Virus record (IMG/VR): IMGVR_UViG_3300022752_000024
Coordinates: 62,001 to 126,000 of that record
Origin: a virus
Reading direction: 5' to 3' (one strand)
Length of the DNA: 64,000 bases
Part shown: piece by piece, positions 1 through 10,500 of the stretch
Position numbering within the stretch: position 1 is the first letter of the stretch
Layout of the letters: each line of letters starts with the position of its first letter
Notes under the pieces: generated by a model
What the model was told of the DNA's origin: nothing
Database searches by the model: none
What the model saw: the letters and a program-made list of their open reading frames with translations, nothing else
Program-made: the position numbers and the translations under genes

Positions 1-748
1 CTTGGATGAATACAATATCTCCAACTCGTGTTCCACCAACTAAAGTTCCGCTTCCTGTAGTACCATAATATACATTTCCACCAAAAGTTTGACCTTGATT
101 TCCTACTAGCATAACATATCCATCATTTGGATATGCCATAGGCATAGAGTTGAATGATGTATTATTGTATACTGAACCTGTTATTCCCATATCAATATAG
201 TTAACAGAATCAGTACCGTTATCTGAAGTAACAACAAAATCTCCACTGCCCAACCCAGATAAGTTTTGTTGATTGACTTGAGAGTAATTATCAGAATAGC
301 CAGTAAACTGGGAAATCAAGTTAGGTAGAAGTACAAAGCCACCTCCACCAACAGATAATCTTTGCGTTACATTAGCTTGACCCTGAATGTCTAAATTTCC
401 AGTTATTGTATCGCCTGATTTACTTACTTTGTTATTTGCTGTATTATATGAAGATTGGGCAATTACATTAGCAGTATTGGCTTTATCAAACGCTGCTTGT
501 GCTTTGGTGTCTACATTGGTCGTATTGGTATTTTGTGTTGCATTAATACCTACCTGCAAGGTAACGTTGGATGATAAATTAGTAGCTACAGTATTAGCTT
601 GATTAAATGCAGCATTTGATTGTGCATACGCAGCAGTTGACTGAATAATTGCAGTATTTACTGAATCTTGAACATTTGAAGCACCAGTAAATGTTGATGT
701 TGAAAATACAGTTGCTCTTTGAGTTGGTTTGACTATAAAATTTGCCAT
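1..748 (-). CDS. Tail fibre protein, 3' part beyond left edge
   Basis: The gene starts at ATG 748 and runs left out of the window with no stop codon, so only about 249 N-terminal residues are visible. The product has low-complexity fibre repeats of the type AQAAFDKANTANV and then SGDTITGNLDI, a phage tail-fibre repeat motif. A glycine- and asparagine-rich beta section follows. It starts 3 bases after the stop of the small structural gene upstream. One repeat block (NLSSNVTLQVGINATQN) is almost the same as blocks in the fibre genes at 1164-4370 and 13014-14738, which suggests module exchange between fibres. Its receptor is unknown. Confidence 0.85.
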   Translation of the reverse strand, partial: MANFIVKPTQRATVFSTSTFTGASNVQDSVNTAIIQSTAAYAQSNAAFNQANTVATNLSSNVTLQVGINATQNTNTTNVDTKAQAAFDKANTANVIAQSSYNTANNKVSKSGDTITGNLDIQGQANVTQRLSVGGGGFVLLPNLISQFTGYSDNYSQVNQQNLSGLGSGDFVVTSDNGTDSVNYIDMGITGSVYNNTSFNSMPMAYPNDGYVMLVGNQGQTFGGNVYYGTTGSGTLVGGTRVGDIVFIQ

Positions 749-751
749 GCG

Positions 752-1096
752 TTACCTTGTTGCAGAAGGAGAGACAAAAATTTGACCTTCTAATACTCTT
801 GTTATTGATCCTGAGAGGGTATCTGTTATAATAACGTCATACACTAATTTTTGCCTAGGTGATATGTTTGTAGTAACCGCAGAATTTGCGCTTAATTGAA
901 TAATACCACTATTCGCATTATAGATTGAAGCATTAAAAACCAATGAGGCAGTATTTGAATAATAAGATGTTCTCGCTTGACTACGAACAGTAAATCCTGT
1001 CAAATTATAAGGTGCACCATTAGTATCGGAAAGAGTTGCTTGAGTGGTAAAAGTTGTACCTTGTTCGATGAATAAGTCGAGATATCCGGCAGCCAT
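752..1096 (-). CDS. Small beta-rich virion protein (114 aa)
   Basis: This 114-aa protein has alternating polar and hydrophobic residues consistent with a beta-sandwich (FTTQATLSDTNGAPYNLTGF near residues 16-35, then TRVLEGQIFVSPSATR at the C-terminus). It lies between two tail-fibre genes. Similar small Ig-like or BppU-N-like proteins sit in fibre clusters of T4-like phages, so a structural or fibre-attachment role is inferred from context. An AGGA ribosome site precedes the ATG. The intrinsic terminator at 1113-1146 lies just upstream, so expression needs read-through or a local promoter that I could not identify. Confidence 0.7.
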   Translation of the reverse strand: MAAGYLDLFIEQGTTFTTQATLSDTNGAPYNLTGFTVRSQARTSYYSNTASLVFNASIYNANSGIIQLSANSAVTTNISPRQKLVYDVIITDTLSGSITRVLEGQIFVSPSATR

Positions 1097-1112
1097 TGTT
1101 TGTCCTATAGAT

Positions 1113-1146
1113 AAAAAATCCTCTCATGTATTTAGCTGAGAGGATT
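1113..1146 (-). terminator. Intrinsic terminator after the 1068-aa fibre gene
   Basis: A perfect 10-bp stem (AATCCTCTCA with TGAGAGGATT) has a 10-nt loop and is followed on the minus strand by six T. It lies 18 bases past the stop of the large fibre gene. The plus strand has a shorter TTTT run on its side. Confidence 0.8.
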
Positions 1147-1163
1147 TTAATAGTTTATCAATA

Positions 1164-4100
1164 TTATCTATTAATTTGAGATTTCAAATTATTAACTTCT
1201 GCTTTGAGTTCCTTAATAGCTTCAATCAACAAACCAATCATATTTGAATACATCACAGACTTACCATGTTCGTTTTCTGATATTAGATATGGTATAATTT
1301 TTTCAACTTCTTGTGCAATTAGACCCATACCTTTTGTACCATTATCTATCCATTCATATTCGACACCTCTTAGTCTATTAACTGTATCTAATGCGTTTGA
1401 AATTTCAACGATGTTAGTTTTTAATTTCTCATCAGAGGTTGATGTCATTACCGTCGAAGATAATGTTCCTGTAGATGCAACGTAAGTTAGTTTGGTACTT
1501 GATGTGTTTGCTAAAGTTAATATTCCACTGGTTAACGATGTAATTAATGGATATTGTGTTGTAGCTGTTGTGGTATCGTTATTTATTGTTGCTACAGATA
1601 TAGCAGTATTTACTACAGAACTTATTCTACCATTGGCGGCAACAGTAATTACAGGAACGTAACTAGTATTGCCATAAGTACCAGCAGTTGTGTTAATATT
1701 GGTTACATCAGTATTGGCTCTATCATAAGCATTTTGTGCAAGTGTTGTACTGATAGCAGTATTTACTACAGAACTTATTCTACCATTGGCGGCAACAGTA
1801 ATTACAGGAACGTAACTAGTATTGCCATAAGTACCAGCAGTAGTATTGATGTTGGTTACATCAGTATTGGCTCTATCATAAGCATTTTGTGCAAGTGTTG
1901 TACTGATAGCAGTATTTACTACAGACACTATTCTACCATTAGCAGCAACAGTAATTACAGGAACGTAACTAGTATTGCCATAAGTACCAGCAGTAGTATT
2001 GATGTTGGTTACATCGGTGTTAGCAGTATTAAATGCAGCTTGAGCTAACACATTGGCAGTATTGGCTTTATCGAATGCTGCTTGTGCAAGTGTTGTACTG
2101 ATAGCAGTATTTACTACAGACAATATTCTACCGTTAGCAGCAACAGTAATTACAGGAACGTAACTAGTATTTCCATAAGTACCAGCAGTTGTACTAATAG
2201 TGGTTACATCGGTGTTAGCAGTATTAAATGCAGCTTGAGCTAACACATTGGCAGTATTAGCTTGATTAAATGCTGATTGAGTATAGGTATTTTGGGTTGC
2301 ATTAATACCTACCTGAAGCGTAACACTATTTGCTACATTATTTGTCGCAGTATTAGCTTGGTCAAATGCTGCTTGAGCAAGTATACCAGCATTATTAGCT
2401 GTATTATATGCACCTTGAGCTGTTGCTCCTGATATAAATGTGTTTACTACAGACACCACTCTACCATTAGCAGAAACAGTAATTACAGGAATAATAGTGG
2501 AATTTCCATAAGTACCAGCAGTTGTACTAATATTGGTTACATCAGTATTAGCAGTATTAAATGCAGCTTGAGCTAAAACGTTAGCACTATTAGCTTTATC
2601 GAATGCTGCTTGAGCAACTACGTTAGCAGTATTGGCTTGGTTAAATGCAGCTTGAGCTAACACATTGGCAGTATTGGCTTTATCGAATGCTGCTTGAGCT
2701 AACACATTGGCACTATTAGCTTGATTAAATGCTGATTGAGTAAATATATTTAAAAGATTTGCTGCTTTAGAACTTGCAACTGTCGAAGAACTGGTTGATA
2801 CTATAGAATCGCTAATTAAATTTGCGGTTAATATCTTAGAGAAACTAGTTGAGTTATCAACATCTCGTATTGCAAAATACTTATTTGACTCATCCCAGCG
2901 AATTGTTGCATTTGCGCCAGATGTTCCTCTATTGACAGAGAAATCACTATTTTGTCCAATAGAGGAACCCGCATTAATTGTAAATGTGGGTGTGTTGTAT
3001 ACCGTTGTTCCATTAAGAACAAAATTTCCATCTACTGTTAATTGTCCAAACGCTCTAATATTATTAAATTTTGCCTGTGTGACGTTATTTGCATCAAATG
3101 TTGTATTTGCAAATATATTTTCTGCAAAAATAGTAGATGTATTGATTGTAGCAGTATTAACAGAAGTATTTGCTTGTAGTCTATTGGTAAAGGTATTTCC
3201 TGTTACACTCAAGATAGCGGTATTAACAGAAGTATTTGCTTGTAATCTATCAGTAAAAGTATTTCCAGTAACATATACTGTGACAGTAGCTTGTAAAGTG
3301 TTGGTAAATAATGTACCAGTAACATTTAAGTTACCTGTAGTAATATATGTGTTTGCTTGTAACTTATCAGTAAAAGTATTTCCAGTAACACTTAACGTAG
3401 CAGTATTAACAGAAGTATTTGCCTGTAAAGTATTGGTAAATGTGGTACCAGTAACACTCAAGGTAGCAGTATTTACATTTGTATTTGCCTGTAAAGTATT
3501 GGTAAATGTGGTACCAGTAACACTCAAGGTAGCAGTATTTACATTTGTATTTGCCTGTAAAGTATTGGTAAATGTGGTACCAGTAACACTCAAGGTAGCA
3601 GTATTTACATTTGTATTAGCTTGAAGTGCATTAGTAAATGTAGTACCTGTTACACTTAATGTTGATGTATTAACAGAGGTGTTTGCCTGTAAAGTATTTG
3701 TGAATGTAATACCAGTAACACTTAACGTAGCAGTATTTACATTTGTATTTGCTTGTAAAGTATTGGTAAATGTGGTACCAGTAACACTCAAGGTAGCAGT
3801 ATTTACAGAAGTATTTGCTTGTAATCTATTGGTAAAGCTATTACCAGTAACACTCAAGGTAGCAGTATTAACAGAAGTATTTGCCTGAAGGGTATCAGTA
3901 AAAGTATTTCCAGTAACACTTAACGTAGCAGTATTAACAGAAGTATTAGCTTGGATAGTATCAGTTATAGTTCTTAATGCAATAGTTGCATTTCCAGAAA
4001 CAACTGCTGATCCATTAACCAAAATGTTATTGGCAACATATAAACCAACATTAGCTCCATTAGCATATATGCCACCTGAAGCAATTAGAGCGGATCTTGT

Positions 4101-4370
4101 ATTTTGCAAATATACAAATCCATATTTAACTGCAAGATTATTATCTATGCTAACAGATGAACCAATACCTTCAACTGATAATTGTCCAGCAACGATAGCA
4201 TTATTGCCAACTTGTAGACTAAGAGGTGTAGAGTTTAGATAAAGAGTTCCTAAAGATTTAGTATAATTTCCTATAGCTAAATCATTATTTTCGTTGACGA
4301 GTTTGTTTGTTGTGACTACCCAATCACCAAATGTATTAGCATATTCTAGACGTATAACTGTATTAGCCAT
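1164..4370 (-). CDS. Repeat-rich tail fibre with C-terminal S74 chaperone domain (1068 aa)
   Basis: This is a long fibrous virion protein. Residues of roughly 135-410 are about a dozen copies of a 22-residue repeat (NTSVNTATLSVTG plus TFTNTLQA). The middle has AQAAFNQANTANV repeats and about five copies of a longer block with GTYGNTSYVPVITVAANGR. The last ~90 residues (from TSDEKLKTN) match the intramolecular chaperone auto-processing domain, peptidase S74, including the Ser-Asp cleavage motif and the GLIAQEVEKIIP signature. In this family the domain trimerises the fibre and is cut off. The C-terminal coiled coil (IEAIKELKAEVNNLKSQI) is typical. The gene probably encodes a receptor-binding fibre. 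The repeats are prone to slippage or recombination. Confidence 0.9.
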   Translation of the reverse strand: MANTVIRLEYANTFGDWVVTTNKLVNENNDLAIGNYTKSLGTLYLNSTPLSLQVGNNAIVAGQLSVEGIGSSVSIDNNLAVKYGFVYLQNTRSALIASGGIYANGANVGLYVANNILVNGSAVVSGNATIALRTITDTIQANTSVNTATLSVTGNTFTDTLQANTSVNTATLSVTGNSFTNRLQANTSVNTATLSVTGTTFTNTLQANTNVNTATLSVTGITFTNTLQANTSVNTSTLSVTGTTFTNALQANTNVNTATLSVTGTTFTNTLQANTNVNTATLSVTGTTFTNTLQANTNVNTATLSVTGTTFTNTLQANTSVNTATLSVTGNTFTDKLQANTYITTGNLNVTGTLFTNTLQATVTVYVTGNTFTDRLQANTSVNTAILSVTGNTFTNRLQANTSVNTATINTSTIFAENIFANTTFDANNVTQAKFNNIRAFGQLTVDGNFVLNGTTVYNTPTFTINAGSSIGQNSDFSVNRGTSGANATIRWDESNKYFAIRDVDNSTSFSKILTANLISDSIVSTSSSTVASSKAANLLNIFTQSAFNQANSANVLAQAAFDKANTANVLAQAAFNQANTANVVAQAAFDKANSANVLAQAAFNTANTDVTNISTTAGTYGNSTIIPVITVSANGRVVSVVNTFISGATAQGAYNTANNAGILAQAAFDQANTATNNVANSVTLQVGINATQNTYTQSAFNQANTANVLAQAAFNTANTDVTTISTTAGTYGNTSYVPVITVAANGRILSVVNTAISTTLAQAAFDKANTANVLAQAAFNTANTDVTNINTTAGTYGNTSYVPVITVAANGRIVSVVNTAISTTLAQNAYDRANTDVTNINTTAGTYGNTSYVPVITVAANGRISSVVNTAISTTLAQNAYDRANTDVTNINTTAGTYGNTSYVPVITVAANGRISSVVNTAISVATINNDTTTATTQYPLITSLTSGILTLANTSSTKLTYVASTGTLSSTVMTSTSDEKLKTNIVEISNALDTVNRLRGVEYEWIDNGTKGMGLIAQEVEKIIPYLISENEHGKSVMYSNMIGLLIEAIKELKAEVNNLKSQINR
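1590..2250 (-). repeat. Long coding repeats in fibre gene
   Basis: Four imperfect copies of a block of roughly 135-200 bp encode NTDVTNINTTAGTYGN, SYVPVITVAANGRISS and VVNTAISTTLAQ. A fifth, diverged copy lies near 2430-2550. Copies near 1600-1980 are nearly identical at the DNA level, which suggests recent duplication. Confidence 0.85.
3150..3960 (-). repeat. Tandem 66-bp coding repeats in fibre gene
   Basis: About 12 direct repeats of 66 bp encode the 22-residue unit NTxVNTATLSVTGxTFTxxLQA. Three neighbouring copies around 3464-3620 are identical or nearly so at the DNA level, while the outer copies have diverged. One copy is shortened to 17 residues (TVTVYVTGNTFTDRLQA). There are no spacers between units, so this is protein repetition and not a CRISPR array. 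Confidence 0.9.
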
Positions 4371-4593
4371 TGTAACCTTTATCCAGTAGTTTTAGCATTA
4401 ACTGTTTAATTTCATACATATCATCTTTGATACTAGAAATCTCAGCCTTTACTGTATTTATTTCATCTTCCTGCGTCTTTAACATTCTAACTTTAGAATA
4501 GTATTCATTTCTTGCTGTTTCATCTATGTTCATAAGTGCCATATTATTAGTATCTCTAACAAAAGAGGTACCAGTTACTTTTACTAGAGCCAT
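4363..4593 (-). CDS. Small coiled-coil virion-cluster protein (76 aa)
   Basis: The chosen start is ATG 4593 (product begins MALVKVTGTSF), one base after the stop of the DUF4815 gene. A longer reading from 4629 would overlap that gene. After a short N-terminal segment the protein is a heptad-like helix (KTQEDEINTVKAEISSIKDD) from about residue 35 to the end. Its 3' end overlaps the start of the large fibre gene by 8 bases. It may be a fibre connector or assembly factor by position, but the exact function is unknown. Confidence 0.7.
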   Translation of the reverse strand: MALVKVTGTSFVRDTNNMALMNIDETARNEYYSKVRMLKTQEDEINTVKAEISSIKDDMYEIKQLMLKLLDKGYNG

Positions 4594-4594
4594 A

Positions 4595-7500
4595 TTAGAA
4601 TCCTGTTCCAGTTGGTAGTGCCAACGCACGCATGTCTGCTAAGAATGGTACAGCAGTCTTATCATTAGTTGTCATAACTATCTTAATTGCAAATTGATTA
4701 AATGTGGTATATGTTGTTTCATTTGTGCTAGTATATGCTACTTGATTGTTAGCAACATTTCCAACTCCAGGAGCAGCTTCAAATTCTAAAATATTTGTTC
4801 TAGAACTTGAGAACATGTTTCCAGTATTATTTAAGTATGTCATAAGTTGCCAAGAACCGTTTTCAAATGCTTGGTCATCATTTTGATTTTGTATGCGATA
4901 GAACACATAGATATTCGTTCCTGCTGGACGATAAGCAGAAAAGAACACTCTTAAATCTCCAGAATCATTTGTTGCCAATGTAGTTTTCTTAGTTACATAT
5001 GCTGACAAAGCGTTACCACCAGAAGAAGAATACTCAGATATTCCTGTAGCGGATGCTCCTGTTCCTGGTGTAGTATTTGCATCAATAATGCTATATGTTG
5101 GTGTGCTTAAATATCCACTACCAGAAGACGTTAAGTAAACAGACTGAACAACTCCTCCACTAATATTTGCTGCTGCATACGCTTGAGTTCCTCCTGATAC
5201 ATCTGGTGAAGAAATCGTAACGCTAGTAGTGTTTGCATTATATCCACTACCACCATTTACTAGCACGATATTATTATTAGATAACTCCAAATTATTAATA
5301 TTCCATTTTATATTAAATAGTGTTAATCCATCATCAGACAACACTGGACTAATATTAGTTGAACTTGAAGATAGTGTTGCATATAAGAAAAATGAGTTTG
5401 AATTATTAGCTTGAAGAACTCTTGGACCGTAGCCATCATTTAAATATATGTTATCAAAAGTAGGACATCCAAATTTTCCAGGGATAGCAGTCTTTTCTTG
5501 ACCTAATGTCAATGTTGATTTTATTGTTGGAATATAGCTATATGAAATATTAGTGCCTGTTGTTATAAGATCAGTTGTGCTGATGTTGAATGCATGACTT
5601 TCAACATCTTGTTTCGTATATACTCCTTGTACATTATCAGATAAGTCAGCAGAATAATATCCTTGAATACCTTTAATCGCAGTTTTTCTATTTGGTAAAT
5701 TTTTAGGAACAGAAAACTTAATTTTTGGTGTTTTGGTGATATCAAAGACACATCGACTGACAACAAACATCATAGCTTTTGTTTGATCTGCTGTCCAAGT
5801 AATGGCATTTTGAGACTCAAATAACGCACCAACATACGGCTCACTACCAATTTTAGTGACAGTAGTTGGAGTTACGTCTGTAGGTTTAACTTTGGCTGTT
5901 GACGGAAGTGCTATAGCATTTTTTGACGCAACATATACAGAGTAATCTTGCGATGCACTTTGCAAAACAAATGCATACAAGTTATTAGGTTGAATATAAA
6001 TTGGAGCTTCAAACGTAAATTCTGTCCAAGTTGTAGAATCCAAATAGTGAGGTGTGCTGGATACATTAACTTTATTTGGATGTAAAGTAACAATGGAGTG
6101 ATCTAATGTTTGACCGTTAGGATAACCATTTTGTGTTCCAACAACAGATAAGGTTATTGGAATGTCTGTTGTTGTTGGTTTGTTTTGGAAGAAAAGTTTC
6201 ACGGAGTTAATGAATACGCCGTTAGGATAGTCTACACCATTAATATTAAACGCTTGAGCAACAGGATCTAAAGTATTTAAAACTGTTGACTCGGTAGTAA
6301 TTTGAGTTTGAGTAACTGAATTTTGTTGTGCGTTTGTCTGTTTGAAAGTTTGTGATGCTGCATAAACTGAAGATGCAAAATTTCTTGATAAAGATTTTGA
6401 TGATAACCCAGTAGCATAGAACGTTGCTTCTGCCCAAGTGGTTGCACTATTTGCCGTATCATCCGCAGTTCTGTTATCTATACGGAAAACTCTTTCTCCA
6501 GTTTTGAATATTCCTTCAGGTACGTCAAATATTCCAACAAAGGCGCCTTTTTCGTCAGTAGATAACTTAGCAGTTCCGCCTTCAGATAACGTGAGTTTAT
6601 AGCTATCTTTTGTACCAGCTATCGAATACGATGAAGTTATTGAACCACCTACGAGGGTATTGTCTCCAATACTAACATTGATTGGTGTACTTAATGTGGC
6701 AACTTTAGTCGATCCATCGTATGCCGTGATTGTTGCAGTATACGTGTTAGTTACTTGAGATTTAAGGTACGTAGGAACTGCCCCAACATAAGCATTATAA
6801 TTATAATAGGTACTGCTTAATTTATTGTCAGTAGATCGAGTACCAAAATTATAGAGTGTTTCAGCATTTATGTATGTTGAAGTGACACTTATTTTACATC
6901 CTACATAAAAATCGTTGTTAGCTGATGCAACAGTACTTAATACTATTTGAGTTGCACCTGTGTAATATAATCCACCACCAACCATAGAAGCTGCTGTTCC
7001 TGAATTCAATGGAGCTGCCGTTTCTGTGTACTGGCTAGTATTGTATATCATATTTCCTGCGCTATCGGTGATAGTCATAGCCGCACATGAAGGATTTTTT
7101 GCTTGGGTTCCTCCTTTATTATTATTAGCAGTCAGACGAACCGTATGATTTCCTGCTGTTAATATTTTTGTCTGAGTATATTGTGTTTTATATGCTGTTC
7201 CATTAACTACTTGAGTACCATCCACATATATTTTTCCAATGTTATCAAACATACCATTAAATGTATATGTTCCTGCCGTTGGAAAATTAACTGTAAAGGA
7301 TACATCAAAAGGATTTGTTGAGGTAGAATTAGACCAAACCCCATATTTATTCATAAAGTCTGTCCAAGCTGGACTATTCACTCTATAGAGAATAAGAGAT
7401 TGTGTATTTGCATCTGTAAATGTTCCACCAACTGCACTAATTTTTCCGGAAAGATTTACTGTAATTGGATGATTTTCTCCGGCCGTTCCATATGCGGTGC

Positions 7501-10500
7501 TAGATACATAGGCACCATTTTGATCAAATATCGCATTGTATATTGTAGGTGTGTAATCTCTGAATCCCGAAAACGTCTGCGAGCAAACGTATAAGCGAAC
7601 ATTACTTGTACCAGCATATGCTTGTACAGAAGCAACTATTGCAATAGGATAAAAATTTCCACTTGAATCTTTATATCCAACTATGTCGTCTTCATTAAAT
7701 GTTCCTGTGACGTTGGTTAATTCAATAATATCAGGATTAGTAATATAATTATCTACACTAATTCCATCAAAGAATGTTTTAATTGGTGTATTAACTTTTA
7801 GTGATTTGGCTCTAATCAATAAAGACTGTTTACGAATATATGGTTGAATACTAGCATCTTTAATATAACCATTTATGTTTTCGTATGAAGTTCCCAAGTT
7901 AGTATACGCACCTTGAGTTGCTTGCTGTAATTGTGTTGGGGTTGTACCTGATGTTTTTGCTACCTGACTGGCAGTAGGAACTAATGTTGACGGAATAGAT
8001 TGCCAATTATTTACATTTATAGTGTTTAGTGAATCTGATGTCTGAGAAACTTTAGTAGTATTATCAACAAGTATTGCATTAGGTTCTCTTGTATCATCAA
8101 CCCAGTTATCCATAGGAGGATTTACGCTACAAACTCCTTGATAAACTGGTGTAGTAAATTGATTTGCAAATACTGTAGTACTAGCTAATTTTTGTTCAAC
8201 AAGTCCAGCAGTAGAATATGGTAAAGTAAAAATATTAGTTGATTTTCCAATAGTATGAACTTTATAACCCAATGTACTAGGACTTGTAGAAATTTGTCCT
8301 AATGCGCTTACAGAATCGACTGGTTGTAAAGGATAACTAGTTACACTTTGAGAAGAAGTCATCTGTTGTGTTACACGGTCGATAGCCGCATTAAAATCTG
8401 GACTTCCAGTATCAGAAACAACAGTTGAACTGAAGTTGTCAACGACAATACCATTTTTAAATCTATTTAATCCTCTAGAGTCTGCAACTTGTAATCTGTT
8501 GGCATTTTGTTCCAGTAAATTTAATGTAGTATAATATTCAATATTATTAACTTGATTTTGTAGAGTAGTAATATCATTCATCGTCCAACGACGGTGACGA
8601 ACTTTTTCTATCGATAAGTTTGGCGAAGTTCCTTGAGGTGCCTCACTAGGTAAATATACGGTATATGGATCATGAGTTAAATTTGCAATCTCCAATGCAC
8701 CATCCGGTTTAGTTGGAAATATTGGATTAGTTGCAGGATTACCTTGAATAATTTGAAAATTCTTATCTTTACTCAGAACGAGTTTATCTTTTCTTCCATA
8801 ATAGAAAGAATAATTACTAATAAAATTTGTCAAATCTTGAGGAATATATGTACCTGCGTCAGATGATGCCGGATCTGCACTCGTTTCCAAACCATAAGTT
8901 GCTGTTGCATTCTTGCGAGAAGGTCTAAAATCTAAACAGTCACGAAGATTATAGCTATTCCCATTAGTTGCAGTATATGTAGGTATTTCTCCATAAGATT
9001 CGCTGGTATATAATTGACCAGAAAAATATCCATCTGCGGCAGAATGACTATAAAAATCGAATATTACTAAAATGTTTCCTTTTGGTTTAGGTGCATTTGG
9101 TCTTAGTGTTAAGAATGCATGATCATAGAATGTATCTTTTTGACCATTATTAAATGCAAAAGATTTTGTAATATCATACGATGCTCCTGTTAACATACTG
9201 GTTGTAGGTACAGTACCTGGTGCACCGGTATCAATAATTTTTTTGATTTTCTTTACGTCAGTAACATATAAACTTTGTGTTTGTCCATAACCAACTAATC
9301 CAGCATTTTTAATATAAACTTGACCATTAGTTAAATCGACATATGTATTACTGTTAATAACACCACTAGGACCAGCATAACTTACTATTGATGTGTTTCC
9401 TGTTACTAGTGTTTTTCTTCTTTGAATAGCAGTAGTATCATCAGCATTAGTGATGTTAATATTTGAGATAACAGTAACAGATAATGGAGTTTTATATTTT
9501 GTTGATGAGAAAGTTACTGTGTTTTTATCAGAAGAAACCGTTACCGTGTTTCCTGATGTACAAAAGTCCATAATCGAACCTACGGTACCATTATTTGCAG
9601 TATCAGTCGTACTTGTGACGATAACGGTATAGTTTCTCTTTATTGCATCTGTACTTAATGTTCCAGTACCACCAGCAAAATCAACTAAACTTTGAATACC
9701 TACTGGTAGTGTAAGTGCCAAACTAACCGTGCCCGAACCGCTAAATGATTTATTTCTAAATGTTTTTGTCGATGAGTAAGAACTATCGCTTATTGTTGCA
9801 ATATATGGATTTCCTATTGGATAAATTAGTTCAGGCGACTGTGGATTATTTAAAATAGTAGATCCTGTAGCTACTCCTCCAACCTTTCCTGTAGTCACAT
9901 TAATATTTGAATTTGCAACAAGAGTATATGTTCCTGGCGTAGTGCTTACAACGGTCTCTACGTCTTTTGTAGTAAATCGTAAAGAGAATTTAGATGTAGT
10001 ATCTGGAGTGATAGGAAATATTGGATTAATAGTAGCTGTTTTTGTTGATCCAGTATATGAGGTGATTGTTCCTGTATATCCTGCACCAGTTCCAGAATCA
10101 ATAGTTAGAATAACTCCAAAGTATGCGTTTGTTGTTGCAGAAAATTGTCCTGTAGTATCATAAAAAACAATATTAGTAGCTGATGCAGAGGAAACGTTAC
10201 TACTTAACGTGTTTGCCGTAATGCTATAAACGTAAGACCTATAGACATATGAAGCTGTGTTTGCATCAGTTAAATTACGATCATATACTAGATTTCTGAT
10301 ATAACCTTTTCCAACTAACGTGGAATTATATGTTGTTGTATTAGTTGAGACAATATTGGTAACAGGAACAAGATGTAAATCAACAGCTTGTCCTACAGTT
10401 CCATCAAAAACGCCTTTAACGGTATCAACATAAAAATATGAACCGTAATCAGTATATACAGAATTATTATTGACACTTTCTGTTGCTCTGGAACGATCAT

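Noticed and set aside
2932-3888. Long plus-strand frames opposite the fibre repeats
   Set aside because: They arise from the repeated codons of the fibre gene on the other strand and contain no start signals.
3150-3960. Regular repeats that look like a CRISPR array
   Set aside because: Units are 66 bp, contiguous and in frame within a fibre gene, with no unique spacers or cas genes.
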